Below are positions 13,802 through 26,930 of a stretch of DNA of 64,000 nucleotides, in pieces. The notes beneath the pieces were generated by a model. That model saw only the letters and a program-made list of their open reading frames with translations, was not told where the DNA came from and ran no database searches. The position numbers and the translations under genes were made by a program. Origin of the DNA: Paulinella micropora. Taxonomy: Eukaryota > Cercozoa > Imbricatea > Euglyphida. Where the stretch lies: positions 279,217 through 343,216 of the forward strand of contig BJOX01000243.1 in the NCBI GenBank assembly GCA_009731375.1, in the 5' to 3' direction. Numbering within the stretch: position 1 is the first letter of the stretch; each line of letters starts with the position of its first letter.

Positions 13802-14545
13802 TTGCTGCAGGGCAGCAACGTGCAGCACAAGCCCGGCGAGGCCTTGTTTCTAGACTTAGATCCAGATGCCTTCGCGTTCATCCTCAGCTACTTCCGAGAC
13901 AAATCGAAAAGCGCACTGCTTGACATCATTCACCACTACTACCTGGCGCAGTATGCATCGGGTACTCCAACACAGCAAAGTTCAACTTTAGATTTCAATC
14001 CACAAAACTTGACTTTCTGTCGTGCTTGCACCATTCCGCTGAATTACGACAAAGAATTTACCAATCTATACATGGAAAGGAAAGGACCCTATGTAGACAA
14101 GCTCAAATCTGGAGATGGAATAACGCGGAAGTATCCTTTGCTTTGTATTTCCTGTGATGCGACTGTGGGATATATCCAAGCAGGCCTCCAGGATACGTTT
14201 AAACAGGAGTATTATGGTGATGGCTTGTGGGAAAGCGATGGCTTCTCAATGAAACCGGGCCCTGTAATGACGTTTTCTGTCGTTCGGGACTTTCGGAACA
14301 CCCTCACCACAGCACAGAAAAGATTTTCCTCAAGCGGAGTGCATCAGCTGCGCTACTTGCAGGTGAAGGGCTTCGAATTCTCCATAAATGGCGGTTCCCC
14401 CGCAAACAGGGACAACAATATCCATTGCATCCTTCTCAGGACCTCACGTTTGGGCCCTCCGCGGGCCAGCGACGCTTCGGTGAGCCTGTTGATAATGAGA
14501 CCAGGGCAATGTTGTGGTTTACTAGATATCAATAAGTTCGGTTGA
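13802..14545 (+). CDS. 3' exon of a BTB/T1-like (KCTD-type) protein
   Basis: The open frame has no ATG at its left end. It is preceded by a pyrimidine run and TTCGCCAG, which fits a 3' splice site, so I read it as a terminal exon of about 245 codons ending in TGA. Near the start, FLDLDPDAFAFILSYFRD resembles the conserved middle of BTB/T1 tetramerisation domains (D-R-D-P-x-x-F-x-x-I-L-x-Y-x-R), as in KCTD proteins that mediate oligomerisation and often recruit cullin-3. A CRAC...CISC arrangement (CxxC pairs near residues 78-120) may bind zinc. The rest is unfamiliar. The N-terminal part of the BTB fold is not visible upstream. A decayed copy of the 3' half lies at 19543-19860. Confidence 0.6.
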   Translation: MLQGSNVQHKPGEALFLDLDPDAFAFILSYFRDKSKSALLDIIHHYYLAQYASGTPTQQSSTLDFNPQNLTFCRACTIPLNYDKEFTNLYMERKGPYVDKLKSGDGITRKYPLLCISCDATVGYIQAGLQDTFKQEYYGDGLWESDGFSMKPGPVMTFSVVRDFRNTLTTAQKRFSSSGVHQLRYLQVKGFEFSINGGSPANRDNNIHCILLRTSRLGPPRASDASVSLLIMRPGQCCGLLDINKFG

Positions 14546-17500
14546 ATACTTCGTGACATGTGTGACAGCGAAATGCAAGTCACTGTCACGTGGGATGATG
14601 AGGCTTGAACTACAGAAAAACTCATATTACAGAAAAGTTGTAGGGGCAACACTGATTTTATTTTCAACTTTGTTACGTGTGAGAGCCCAAAATCTGTCTT
14701 CCCGCAAGTACCATGTTGTTTTCCTAGCTCAATCAGCCATGATTGAGCTATGCAAAAAGCCGGGTTTGAACCAGGTTGAACCCGGACGTCTCCGGTGGCA
14801 CATCGGTCGCCATAACTATGGTAACCGCGCCGCGCAAATGCGGCGGCTTCACGAGCCCGGCTTTTACCTTGCCACTTTGACAGTAGCCTAGCGGCTATAC
14901 TGTTCAAAGTGTACGGTAATAAGTTGAAGTTGAACTTCAATTTTCATGCAGTTGAGTCTCTCTTTTATTACTGAAAATCTTGTTAAAACGTGACTTACCA
15001 AGTCGCAGCCTCGGAATGAGTGGGAAGACGAAGACTGTTTAAAAAATTGAAAGTGGTTGAAAATACTTGCTACTCAGCTGATCACATGTAATAGGGCGTA
15101 TGTCGGCCTCTTCTTCTTCCCACTGCCATCACTAGTTGCTTGCACATGTATTGGCTAGAAGTGCTGGAAGGCGTTCTTGAGTCGGTTTTTGCTGATATTA
15201 ATACATTCCACACGGAAATGCGCAGGGCCCGTGGCCCCGTTAGCGGGCCCCCCGAAATATTAATACATATTCCCGATTTGAATTTCTGAACTTGAAAACT
15301 TGATAAGACACTCTGCCAGCTTCAGATTTTGCATTTTGTATTTGATAAAAGTGTTTTCTAAGTATATATTAATACTACAGTAGTATGTAATTCCTTGTTC
15401 ATGGATGGCCCGAGTGCCTCAGCCTATGAAAACGGAGGCATTGTATCTAGTGCCACGGTGAGACTCATTGAGTTTTTGTCATTTTCCTACACAACCTTTT
15501 TTTTTGTAAACATCACAACTGAATCTACTCAGTCACTGTCACAGTGCAGGAAGCAACAAAATTTTGTTTTACTTTTGAATTTGAGTTATTTTTAAAGTGT
15601 TGACGGTAATATGTATTTATTACACTGAGAATTACGTTTTTGTTTTCTGATAATATTAATATTAAGTCTGACAAGCGGGGGGTGTCAAAATGTCACCGTG
15701 GTGCGCAGTACTTTAAGCTGTGACCTTTTTAAATCTATATACAAACTTGATCGGAACTTGGAATTTTTGAAAAAGCTTCCTGAGGCGGCTGCTTCAGGAG
15801 AAGATGTTTCCTCAAATTTGGGTTATTTCTGACCATTTTTGTTAAAAATCCAAGAAATTCAGTTTTTTTCAACTGTGGTAATTTGCGGGCCGACCGTGCT
15901 AGAAAAGGATGTTTGTCCAGAAGTTAGAAAAAGTATGTTGTATTTTTCAGCTCAAGAATGTGCTCCTGTACTGTCTGTTAAGTAAATCAGTAGATACCAT
16001 GTGTTCACTGCAATTACTGTCACCCGCTTAAGGATTTTTCATATCGATGTGTGTGGACAACAAACCATCCGACCACATGAAAAACCGTGTTCCAGCACCG
16101 TAACTTCGAAAAAAAATATGATCCTGCTTTTTGAAGAGATTTAGCTGTTTTCTAGCCAGGAAACAAGTACGGTGGCAATCCGTTCACATACTTATTAATA
16201 GTCATTTCAAGTAATTTATCTAAATCTTCATGAGTTTGGGATTATCAACGGAAACTTTATGAAAAAACAAAAAATGCACCTTGGAGTCTGTTTGGATATT
16301 GTTTTCGACACTCCAGGTACCTTTCGAAGTGTGCAGAAATCATGTTTGAATGTATATTTTAGTTGAAAGCAATACCCTGGAGACGTCAGACCTGAAATCA
16401 CTGTTTTTCTCTTAGACAACAGCCTGACTTTGAAGAATCAATTTACTTGTACTACACATAATGCTCCTTCGTTTTATTGATTGGAGTTCAGTTTCTGGCA
16501 TAAGTTTTCTTCACATAATATTCACCCTCTTATTGAGTTTGAGAGCCGACTTCACAATATGTTTGAAATGCAAAAAAAGTCCCGACATGGTTTATCAAGT
16601 TGAATCGCGTAGTTTCATAAGGCTTTATTGATGAAAAACGGATGGATACTTCAATATTAATAAGTGCCTACTAGCAAAATATTTCAATATTAATAAGTGT
16701 GTACTAGCAACTTAATAACTCAATGACTCTGACTAGAACAGTCGCAAAATACCAGCAAGACATATTTGACTAGCTTTTGAAATACTGTTTTCCAAGGAAT
16801 GATGTGCAGTCAAAAAGAAAAATTACTCAAGAATTTTTGTAGAACATTATCAAACGAGACATGATAAGCAAGGCTGCATAGTTAGATTGTAGAAAGAAAG
16901 TGAGTATAAGACAAAAAACAGGTTTCGCTTCCTACTCACTTTTTGAATAAAAAAGAATTTTGATAGCGTTGTGCCATTCGGACATTTTCCCAAAAAATTC
17001 AGGAAACTTTCCATCCAATATGGTAAAAAGTTGTACCAAACTTCATTCGAGTCGTTTATCATCACTACTTTACATTTTTTTTGATCTGATTAAAAAATCT
17101 GCAAGCTTTTCAACTGAATTTTAATATGGAAAGTTTTAAAACACTATTGGTAAACCTGACACTAATGAACTTCTATGGGCAATGAAATTACATATGACTG
17201 TGCATAGGTAGTGCCACTCAAAGACATTGTCGAAGAGAAGCCGAGAGAAAGAAGGTCGAGAAAGCGTTCGAGATGTAAGTCTTGACTAACTTCCTGGCCG
17301 GTGAGGAAATAACCAACGGGCATTCAATTGAAACACACATGGCTGTCAATGGACCTCAAAATATTTCCAAGGTCAGGGAAGTTACCAAATTTTAAAAGAC
17401 TCTGGATCGGTCAATTCCAGTTTATTCAGTATCCTTTTTAGACAGACTGTTTGTCCCTTGCGAAACCATGCAAATTCTTTGAAGTAACGAGAAGATTTTG

Positions 17501-18067
17501 AGTTTGTAAGCGTTTTGCAGCAGTTTGGGAAATTTCAAGTCAGTCTGAGAAAAAGTATTTAAAAAAATTGGTAGACATGCCTCTTTTCACGTTCGGAACA
17601 GAAAATACAATCAATTGCTGAGTTTCAACCTATCAATAATATCAGTTCGTGTGGTAAAAAGATAGATATGGGACAAAAAATAATTTAGGGGCAATTAAAT
17701 ATTGCTGAAAACCTAACGGGAAAAGGGAAAATGAGCAGTTGAAAACGTAACAAGTTATGAAACGGCTGATAATAAACGGAATAATAAAGTACGAGTGGCA
17801 AGTATTTACTAAAATAGTGCTTGCGTAAAAAGTAACTAAACTAAAAATAGATGTTAAAACTGAAACAGGAGTTAACATAACATTAATAATTCGGTCCGGT
17901 CCGGTATTCATTCTGATAGAGGAAGAGGCGAGCGCCGCCGAGGTACGCGATATCATCCAACGACACCAGCCAAGCTGGCAAAAGCAAGAGCGTACGAGCC
18001 TGTAGGCACATAGTGCTATCGTTCTGTGTTATGAAATCACCTGAGCACCTTAGGGTACCAGACACAC
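14546..18067. other. 3.5 kb without a confident gene; possible small exons
   Basis: Intron-like AT-rich DNA. Two short stretches look exon-like: 15386-15451 (preceded by ACAG, followed by GTGAGA) and 17209-17274 (preceded by GCATAG, followed by GTAAGT, encoding an Arg/Ser-rich peptide with RRRSRKRSR). Adjacent hairpins lie at 14725-14785. No complete gene model can be supported. Confidence 0.35.
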
Positions 18068-18224
18068 AAGCAACACACTGCTACTACTACTACTAATACT
18101 ACTACTACTACTACCACTACTACTACTACTACTACTACTTTTACTACTACTAATACTACTAGGCTACTACTAGGCTAGTACTGCTACTACTGCTACGTAT
18201 ACTACTCGGTGAGTACTCAGGCTC

Positions 18225-18277
<53 letters not shown>

Positions 18278-18306
18278 GCTACTACTACTACTACTACTAC
18301 TACTAC

Positions 18307-18343
<37 letters not shown>

Positions 18344-18345
18344 CA
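18068..18345. repeat. CTA and TAA trinucleotide tracts
   Basis: CTA repeats with interruptions up to about 18307, then TAA repeats to 18344. The polythreonine frame is a repeat translation. Confidence 0.95.
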
Positions 18346-18539
18346 GCTGCTACTACAAGCAAGAACCCACACCAATTACACTTATCGCTTACAATCGGCT
18401 CACGACGTACATACGCACGCGTCGCCGTCCGTACAACTTGAATCATCTGCTTGAGCTCGCAATGTTCTTTGTGCCTTGAAACGGTGACCATCCTATTGAT
18501 TGTGATGTATTTATTTCCTACTTTTGGGCTTGCTGTTCT

Positions 18540-19180
18540 TTGATGTTTAGTGTGACCTTTCTTCTTGTCTTCCTTATTTTTCGCCTTACTTGTCCAGTAC
18601 GATCTGTTGTTTGCCGCAGAGAAATTGCCACATCATGTCGAACGTGAGTTATTTGCGGAAAGACAGTGCTCATTTATTGAACAGTCATTATTTGTAACTT
18701 TTTTTTCTTAATTTCCATTTCTGATAGCATTACTCTTTCTGACTCACGCGGCAACACTGCACCGGTTCACGCGTGAATAGTCGTTTTCGTCGGCAACCCG
18801 TCTGGGTCTGTCAGAATAGTATTGCAGTGCTAGTGGGTATAATTGCACCCAGCCTGATGTGCTCTATCTTTTTGCCCCTTTTAGATTTCTGTTCTCGGGT
18901 GGTTTGTGTGGCCTTTCTTGTCATCATTGCTTTTGCATGACTGATCTAATCTGAGTTGTTGTTTGCCTCAGAGAAATTGTCACGCTACATCAAACATCAG
19001 TCCGTGTTTTTGCGGAAGGACCGTACTCATACATTCCACATTCATTATTTCTAACTTTTATTAGGAACACTGGGCCCAACATTACTTGTTCTGACTTACG
19101 TATACACAGCAGCACGAACCGGTTCACACGTGCCAAGTTATTTATCAGCAACACGCCCGTGTCCCGAAACAAAATTGCAG
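18540..19180. repeat. diverged tandem duplication, about 300-bp units
   Basis: Two clearly related units (about 18540-18830 and 18895-19180) share, in order, GTTGTTTGCC-CAGAGAAATTG, TTTGCGGAAGGA-like, CATTATTT-TAACTTTT, CCGGTTCAC and ATTGCAG segments, with many substitutions. Function unknown; the ordered similarity over 300 bases is clear by eye. Confidence 0.7.
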
Positions 19181-19542
19181 TCGGCAAATCTCAATATTTA
19201 TTGATTTCATAACCACGGCTTATTTAATACGCACCGGCTCGGAAACTCAGCCACCACAAGGAGCACGATTGTGATCATGCATTCAGTTGATAAATCGTTT
19301 GTTTTGTTTTTGAATACCATGGGGGGTAGCCTACAACGTTGCATGCTAGCCGGCAAGATCTTAGAATTCTTGCCTCAAAAAGGCTGCGAAATCGAAAGTG
19401 CCTGAAGATTATGGTGCACCGGACGGTCACTGGAACCCACAGTGTGTTTGGTGCAATAAGATAGGATCTTGGCTACTTCTGTCCATCANNNNNNNNNNNN
19501 NNNNNNNNNNNNNCACACACACATACACACACACACACAAAC

Positions 19543-19860
19543 ACACAGGTGATGGAGGCTGGGAAAACGATGGCTCCACAACGAATCCGGCCCTGTAATG
19601 ACGTTTCCAGTCCTCCTGGACTTTCGAACACCCACTCACCACGGCACAGAAGAGAGTGGCTTCGAGCGGAGTGCATCAGCTGCGCTACTTGCAGCTGAAG
19701 GGCTTCGAGTCCCTTAATTTCGATAAATGGCGGTTTCCTCGCAAAAGCAATATCTATTGTGTCCTTCTCAGGACGCCACGTTTGGGCCCCTATGCCACTG
19801 TCAGCCACCGCGACACAGTGAGCCTGTTGATAATGAGACTAGGGCAATGATGCCAGTGGT
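19543..19860 (+). pseudogene. decayed copy of the 3' part of the BTB-like gene
   Basis: This segment repeats the 3' half of the gene at 13802-14545. It has the equivalents of GVHQLRYLQVKGFE, the CxLLRTxRLGP block and VSLLIMRxGQ in the same order. It carries frame breaks and a stop (TGGCCCTGTAATGAC), and the preceding part is replaced by a CA microsatellite and a gap (19490-19513). Similarity continues past the stop codon into the 3' flank (TTACT...GTGAGCTCGGTTGAATACTT), pointing to a genomic rather than an mRNA-derived duplication. Confidence 0.75.
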
Positions 19861-22230
19861 TTACTCCAAAATCGCGGAAATGATGTGATTTACTAAATGT
19901 ACCAAACGGTGAGCTCGGTTGAATACTTTGTGTGACCCTGCATTCAAGTAATGTGGTGAGGCTCGAACTTGTGATTCAATGATTTAGAAAGATTATATCC
20001 GGTGGCAGAAAACTCTTAGGATTTTTTTTTTTGTACGCTTCACGCACGCCGTCCGTTTCTTTTTGTGTTTCCCTTCATTTCGTTCCCTTTGTTTTGGCTC
20101 TGCTGAGTCGCCTTCAAGTTTTGTACCACTGAAGTTTCGGCTTCTCATACTTGGTTTCCCACTCATCCCTACGAGTGGCAGGTTTTTATTAATGTTTAAA
20201 AATATTAAAGAGTCACATGATTCAGTGCGTAAACTTGAAAAAGTAAAAGTTACATTGTCAATTTTTTCACTTGAGAGAGTGAAGCAACCGTATTTAACTT
20301 CAATTATGCCGCGACCTTGCGGTTCTTTTACTATTCACGGTGAGATATTTGCCCGGCGCTTGATAAGCCGCCTGAGACTATCGGCGGAGGCTGCTCAGTA
20401 CACTGTTATATTTAAAACATATGACATAATTTGTTAAAGTGACTGGATCGGAAAGCTTTCTACCGAGCGACCTTTCATATTACAACTTAATTGATGACTG
20501 GATCCGGCGGAAAGCTTTCTACCGAGCGACCTTTCCGACATACTACAACTTGATTGAAGACAGTCGAACGGTGACGCTTGCTTTGCGTAAAGCTGAAACT
20601 TTCAGGAAACTTCCGCGAGGCATGTAAGCCTCCGCCGCCTCTCAGTCAACAGGCTGATACTCAGTTTGAACTTGATTTAAAGTTTCACTCAGCCCAGTAG
20701 GGCCTCAGCAGTAGTCTGAGATCCAAACTTGATCATCAGATGGTATACTCGGAACTTCTTCAGCTCTTCAGTTTCAATTTTCAAGTTTACACAAAGTCTT
20801 TACGTGACTCAGCCGTGACATGGTCACACTTTTATTTAAATCATAAAACTTCAGTTCAAACTACCACTCGTATTAATACCTTTCTCAGTTGTGACGGTAC
20901 TCAGCTACTACTAGTAAGGCCTGAATGACTTTGGCGGATCGGAGTCACCCGTGGGAGACGCTCAAGTTGAAGGGCCTGGCATGAAACCGCAGGAGACTGA
21001 AAAGGACTGTGACTTTCAGTGAACATGAAGATGCCACCGTCCCGGGTTCAATTCATACTGAAGCCGCACCGGGCGGCTCAGTGACCGTAGCCTCTGACAG
21101 TGACCCCGTCCGACCTGCAAAGGCTGACGGTGGTAGCCTCGGAGTCCATTGGCCGGCCGGCAACCTCCGGGCCCTCCAGCTGAGCCGACAGGCTGAGCAT
21201 GTGGGCCCGAGCCCTGGTTCTGATGCGTTAGCATCGGATTTGAGAGTCTCCGAACTTGTGACTTGCACTGGCTCCGGCAGTCACTTGTCAAATTCAATTC
21301 ACTACGCATTTATTATATATATATATTAATACTAAATTTATAATTTAATATTACCCGGGCAACCGCCGCAGTTTCAGGTCGGAACTGATGAGTCACAAGT
21401 TGATGACGGTGTGTCGCCGCGTTTCATGACCGGCCAGACCCTCACTCTTATCTCCGAGTCAGCCCGTAGGCGGCCCGGTACTGCCGCTGCCTGTGCCCGA
21501 TCATCCGGGCGGCTAGCGCCGCCCGCTGTAGAGACTTGCCCGAGTCAAGCCAGAGCTGTGAAGAGGCTGAACGTCCGCTTTTCAACTAGGGGCCAGTGAT
21601 CCGAACTTCTTGCATGAGTTTCATGAACATTAAGCACCGTAGGCTGAATCATCATATATAAGTTCAGTAGCCTCCGTACGACTGTCCCTAACCCGCATTC
21701 AGTAAGGTGCCAGACCGTTAGAGTCGACAGCCGGTGCGGAGAGTTTCAAGGCCCGTTCAGTAGCCTCCGTACGACTGTACCTAACCCGCATTCAGTAAGG
21801 TGCCAGACCGTTGAGTCGACAGCCGGTGCGGAGAGTTTCAAGGCCCGGTGACTTCGCTACCCGGCCGCGTTTTCTTGTTGTAGTATTTATAGTACCTCGC
21901 CATGTCTTACATTTTTCAAATTCCTAGTGGCATATTTTGTGGAATGATAAACTTGAAACGAACTTCATTGAAAGGTGAAACTCGCTCATTTGAAGCGGCA
22001 AAAAATTGCATGTTCAGTGCAAACTCATACACTGACTAAATCAAAAGAATTTACTTCAACTTTTTACTAAAGTACTAAGATAATCAAGTTACAAAATTTC
22101 AGTTAATATGGAAGATGTTACAGTTACTGTGAATGATTTTTACAAATGACCTATTACTTTCGTGTTAAGTCACGTAGTACTTAACACAGCGGGTGTTTAG
22201 AAAGTTTTGAACTATTCTTACCATCCTGTA
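19861..22230. other. unassigned region with local tandem duplications
   Basis: No recognisable gene. A 5'-GGAAAGCTTTCTACCGAGCGA block occurs twice (about 20449 and 20511). AT-rich runs occur near 21315-21350. Confidence 0.4.
21664..21846. repeat. tandem duplication of an about 92-bp unit
   Basis: Two adjacent copies starting TTCAGTAGCCTCCGTACGAC and ending GAGTTTCAAGGCCCG, differing by very few bases (for example CTGTCCC versus CTGTACC, and TTAGAGTCG versus TTGAGTCG). Confidence 0.9.
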
Positions 22231-22240
22231 TGTGTGTATG

Positions 22241-22283
22241 TGAGATAGATAGATAGATATATATATATATATATATATATGAG

Positions 22284-22355
<72 letters not shown>

Positions 22356-22660
22356 TGCATCACGTTATGACTGAGTGCGACCGGTGGTGCGTGTAGCTGT
22401 GAGAAGGAGGGCAACAGTGCAGACGAGCCCGCCCGCCACGCCCACTGCTGCCGTTCGCCGAACATGAGGACTTTGCGCCAACCTAGGCAGTAGGTAGGTA
22501 ATGTATGTATGTATGTATATGTATGTACGTATGTATGTATGCATGTTATGTATGGATGTATGTATGCACTGCTGCCGTTCGCCGCAAACGAGGACTTTCC
22601 GCCAAGCTAGGCAAAAAGGCCAAGAGGTAGGTAGGTAGGTAGGTAGGTAGGTAGGCTATG

Positions 22661-22692
<32 letters not shown>

Positions 22693-23250
22693 TGTATGTA
22701 TGTATGCATGCATGCATGCATGTATGTATGCATGTATGTACGTTTGTATGTATGTATGCACGTACGTATGTATGTATGTATGTATGTATGCACGCATGTA
22801 TGTATGTATGCATGTATGTATGCATGTGTGTATGCATGTATGTATGCATGTGTGTATGCATGTGTGTATGCATGTGTGTATGCATGTGTGTATGCATGTG
22901 TGTATGCATGTGTGTATGCATGTGTGTATGGATGTATGTATGCATGTTTGTATGCATGTTTGTATGCATGTTTGTATGCATGTTTGTATGCATGTTTGTA
23001 TGCATGGTTGTATGCATGTTTGTATGCATGTATGTGTGCATGTATGTGTACATGTATGTGTGCATGTATGTGCGCATGTATGTATGCATGTATGTATGCA
23101 TGTATGTATGCATGCATGTATGCATGTATGTATGTATGTATGTATGTGTATGTATTCATGTATGCATGTATGTATGTATGTATGTATGTATGTATGCATG
23201 CATGCGTTTGTGTACGTATTCATGCATGCATGTATGTCATGTATGTATAC
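22241..23250. repeat. AT and GA tracts followed by an about 750-bp TATG satellite
   Basis: AT/GA tracts (22241-22352) and a TATG array from about 22500 to 23250. Within 22800-23050 there are higher-order 12-base units (GTGTGTATGCAT, then GTTTGTATGCAT). Cys/Tyr/Met and His/Thr frames here are repeat artefacts. Confidence 0.95.
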
Positions 23251-23600
23251 CGGGTCAGGTCGCACCACCACGTGCTTGCACAATTCAGCGCCACGGTTAG
23301 CAAGCCGCCTTGGCGGGCCGGCTGGGCCATCACCACCAACGCAGCCTCTCCACTTGTTCCGCAGTTTTCCGGCGTGGTGGCAGGCACTTCATCTGCGTCG
23401 CATTTTTCCGGCATATCGGCTGGCACTTGACGTTGCGGTTCTTCTTTCTTCTCACCCTCCTCAAGCTTAGTGACGAACTGAGCTAGCTCTCCTTGCTGAG
23501 CCACAAGCTCCTTCTCTTGTCCCTGTTCAGCAAATTGCACCTCCTCCATTCCATCATGCTCTATTCCTGCACCGTTCGCCAAATCCTCTTCAGTCTGCAC
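23220..23600 (-). CDS. possible Glu-rich coding exon (uncharacterised)
   Basis: A 126-codon minus-strand frame whose first 90 residues are acidic and low-complexity in a protein-like way (EEVQFAEQGQEKELVAQQGE, KKEEPQRQVPADMPEKC). The C-terminal end runs into the TATG satellite, so the true end is probably a splice site or earlier. No domain recognised. It may be an exon of an unknown gene or chance. Confidence 0.25.
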   Translation of the reverse strand: MQTEEDLANGAGIEHDGMEEVQFAEQGQEKELVAQQGELAQFVTKLEEGEKKEEPQRQVPADMPEKCDADEVPATTPENCGTSGEAALVVMAQPARQGGLLTVALNCASTWWCDLTRYTYMTYMHA

Positions 23601-25190
23601 GGATTCCGTGGATTTCTCGGATGCGGAAAAAGAGTCCTAAGAAATTGTACATGCTTGCAACAGCCTCGTAGTAGTTTTATCGATGAGCGCACATGCGATT
23701 GTCTACCTGTGTGCGCAATACCGAAGAAACGCTGTGGTCTGGAGAAGGCTTCAGAGGCCCAGATCTAGACAGTCTCGGCTTCAGAGGCCAAGATCTAGAC
23801 AGTCTCTGCTTCAGCTTCGCAAGGAATCCAGGAGATCTTCCAGGCTTGCGTTTGGGGGTTGCTTTGTTATACTCTTTGCGAGAAGCATGTTTTACGAGCA
23901 GCAAGGACTGCACAATAATCACACCGCACACAGACTATATTAGAAAGGGAAGAAAATTTTAGGCAAGTAAAATCACACACAACGCTTAAAGTAAACAAAT
24001 TTAAGCACTACCTCACCAGCCAGTGTGTGCAAAGCCTTCCTTGACCATCCCTGCAAGCAAGAAACGAAAATTTGGATGAGTTTGAGAAAACAACAAGCCC
24101 AGAGCTAACCTCTGCCTTTATAAGAAAAGACGAGGTGCGGCTGCGTGCTCGGGGAGGAAAGGAAAGTCATACATGATCGTGTCGAAACCATTCGCTCTTG
24201 TAGTCCTCCAGCTCCGCCACGACCGAGTTGCAGGGAACGGTTGCCAACACTTCCGAATGATCGTGTGGCTCCTTCCTGACCTGAAATAGTGAAATACAGT
24301 GACAGGAAACGAGGGGAACAGTGAGTCTGCAGTGAAGATGAAGACCAGTGGGTGAATTTGTATGAAAACTAGTGGAGATGAATTAATTACCAGGAGACCG
24401 GTTTTCCAAACGATCTTGTAGTAGCTTGCAGGATTGACTGTGTGTTGTTTGGGTGACTGCTGATGTGTGCTCCTCCATTTTAGGGTTTGCATGATTGTCA
24501 AGAACCAAATTTTGAGTACTGTTGCGAAGTCAGGCTTTTCTCCACCTCAACCACTGTGATTGCAAGAACACGGAAACCATTTTGCTATATACAGTAAAGT
24601 TCACTGTACCTGCAGGAAGGAAATTTCTTTTATGACGTATCACGCGCGACAAAAAACAATGTTTACATGGAAAATTGGACATCAATCTCGGCCGGGCCGG
24701 GTGATTAAAACGTTTCCATGTTGTGTTTATCTGCGCAGTCTGTGCCACCCGTATACTGGAATGTTTGGTTTTAGATCAGTTTGTTTGTCTGCTTTTCTTT
24801 CCCCTCTGTTGCCAGTTTTTGGGTGGTTTTGTGAGTGCAAAAGTGAATAGAATAAGAAGCCAAAAGAGAGATAGAAAAAAAAGAGGAGAATATGATTGAA
24901 GGAAGATGAAGATTTCTTAGAACAAAGAAAGGCAAAGCACCTCCTCCTCGCCTCCGCCTCCTGTCCTACCACAGTACCACTTTCACCAGCCTCCTCATGA
25001 TTGGTCTGAAATTCTGAAATAATTATTTTTGATTGCTTGTCAAAAAGCAGAATAACCTGAAAACATTTGGAATGAATTTTGAAATTTAAACCTCAAGGAC
25101 TGTACAAACAGACATAAGATCCCTAACTCCATGTAGATAGAACTGTAGATCTCGCGGCGAGATGAGACTGCCCGGACCTTGCAGGTGATA
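23601..25190. other. unassigned spacer
   Basis: No gene recognised. A 27-base unit containing TTCAGAGGCC and AAGATCTAGACAGTCTC is tandemly duplicated at about 23750-23812. Confidence 0.4.
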
Positions 25191-25197
25191 TCTATGT

Positions 25198-26215
<1,018 letters not shown>

Positions 26216-26376
26216 GACCAAGGGTAACAACCCCCCCGACCGGGTATATATATATATATGTATATATATATAGTATATTATGACCAAGGGTACATGTTTT
26301 CCATCTGGCAAGGGCTGTCTGTATCTTCGCGCGTGCCGCCGGGGTATATGGCCAGCGATGCAGGGGACTCGTTGGG

Positions 26377-26520
26377 CTTTCAGGAAACAGGTCGCTGTGT
26401 CAATCCAGCCAGGACGCTGACGCGAGTGCCAGGAGTGGGCATTGGCTCTGGAGAACGTTGTTTTGACCACCCGACCTGTTTCCTGAAAGCCCTGGTGCTT
26501 CGACTTATTCAGGAAACAGG
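26377..26520. repeat. three alternating inverted copies of a CAGGAAACAGG motif
   Basis: CTTTCAGGAAACAGGTCG at 26377-26394 is exactly complementary to 26472-26489. The latter is also complementary over 13 bases to TTCAGGAAACAGG at 26508-26520, so the middle copy can pair with either flank. Confidence 0.85.
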
Positions 26521-26930
26521 TGCTTCGACTGGAGAACGTCGATTCGACTTATTCTGGTATTATCGCAAATGGCTCTGCTCATTGGCAAAAAGAAATATTT
26601 CAAGAAAGTAGTGTGAACGGAAAGGAGAAAAGGAAGCTAAGAACAAGAGGAGCAGGAGGAGGAGGAAGAAGAAGCAGAAAGAGAAAAAGACAAAACGAGA
26701 GGGAAGGAGGGAAAGAAGGCTTCAAAAAACTAATTATCGAAAAAAAGCGGGTAGCAGGGGAGAGCATATTATGGAGCTAGTCTCGCACCGCCCGCCCCCC
26801 CTCCTCCAAATTTTTGTTTTGTGGCCATGCAATACCATAAGTTTCCTTGACATCTCTTTCTCGGAATCGCCTTCTTGTCAATGATCTTTTCGTTGTTCGT
26901 CAGTTTGAATTCTCTCTCTCCCTCCCTTTC

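Noticed and set aside
14725-14790. tRNA-like A-box/B-box (TAGCTCAATCAG and GGTTTGAACC)
   Set aside because: The sequence folds as two simple hairpins, not a cloverleaf, and lacks acceptor and anticodon stems.
22546-23470. Cys/Tyr/Met repeat proteins and CRISPR-like regular repeats
   Set aside because: TATG microsatellite with 12-base higher-order units; no spacers of unique sequence and no cas genes, and the genome is eukaryotic.
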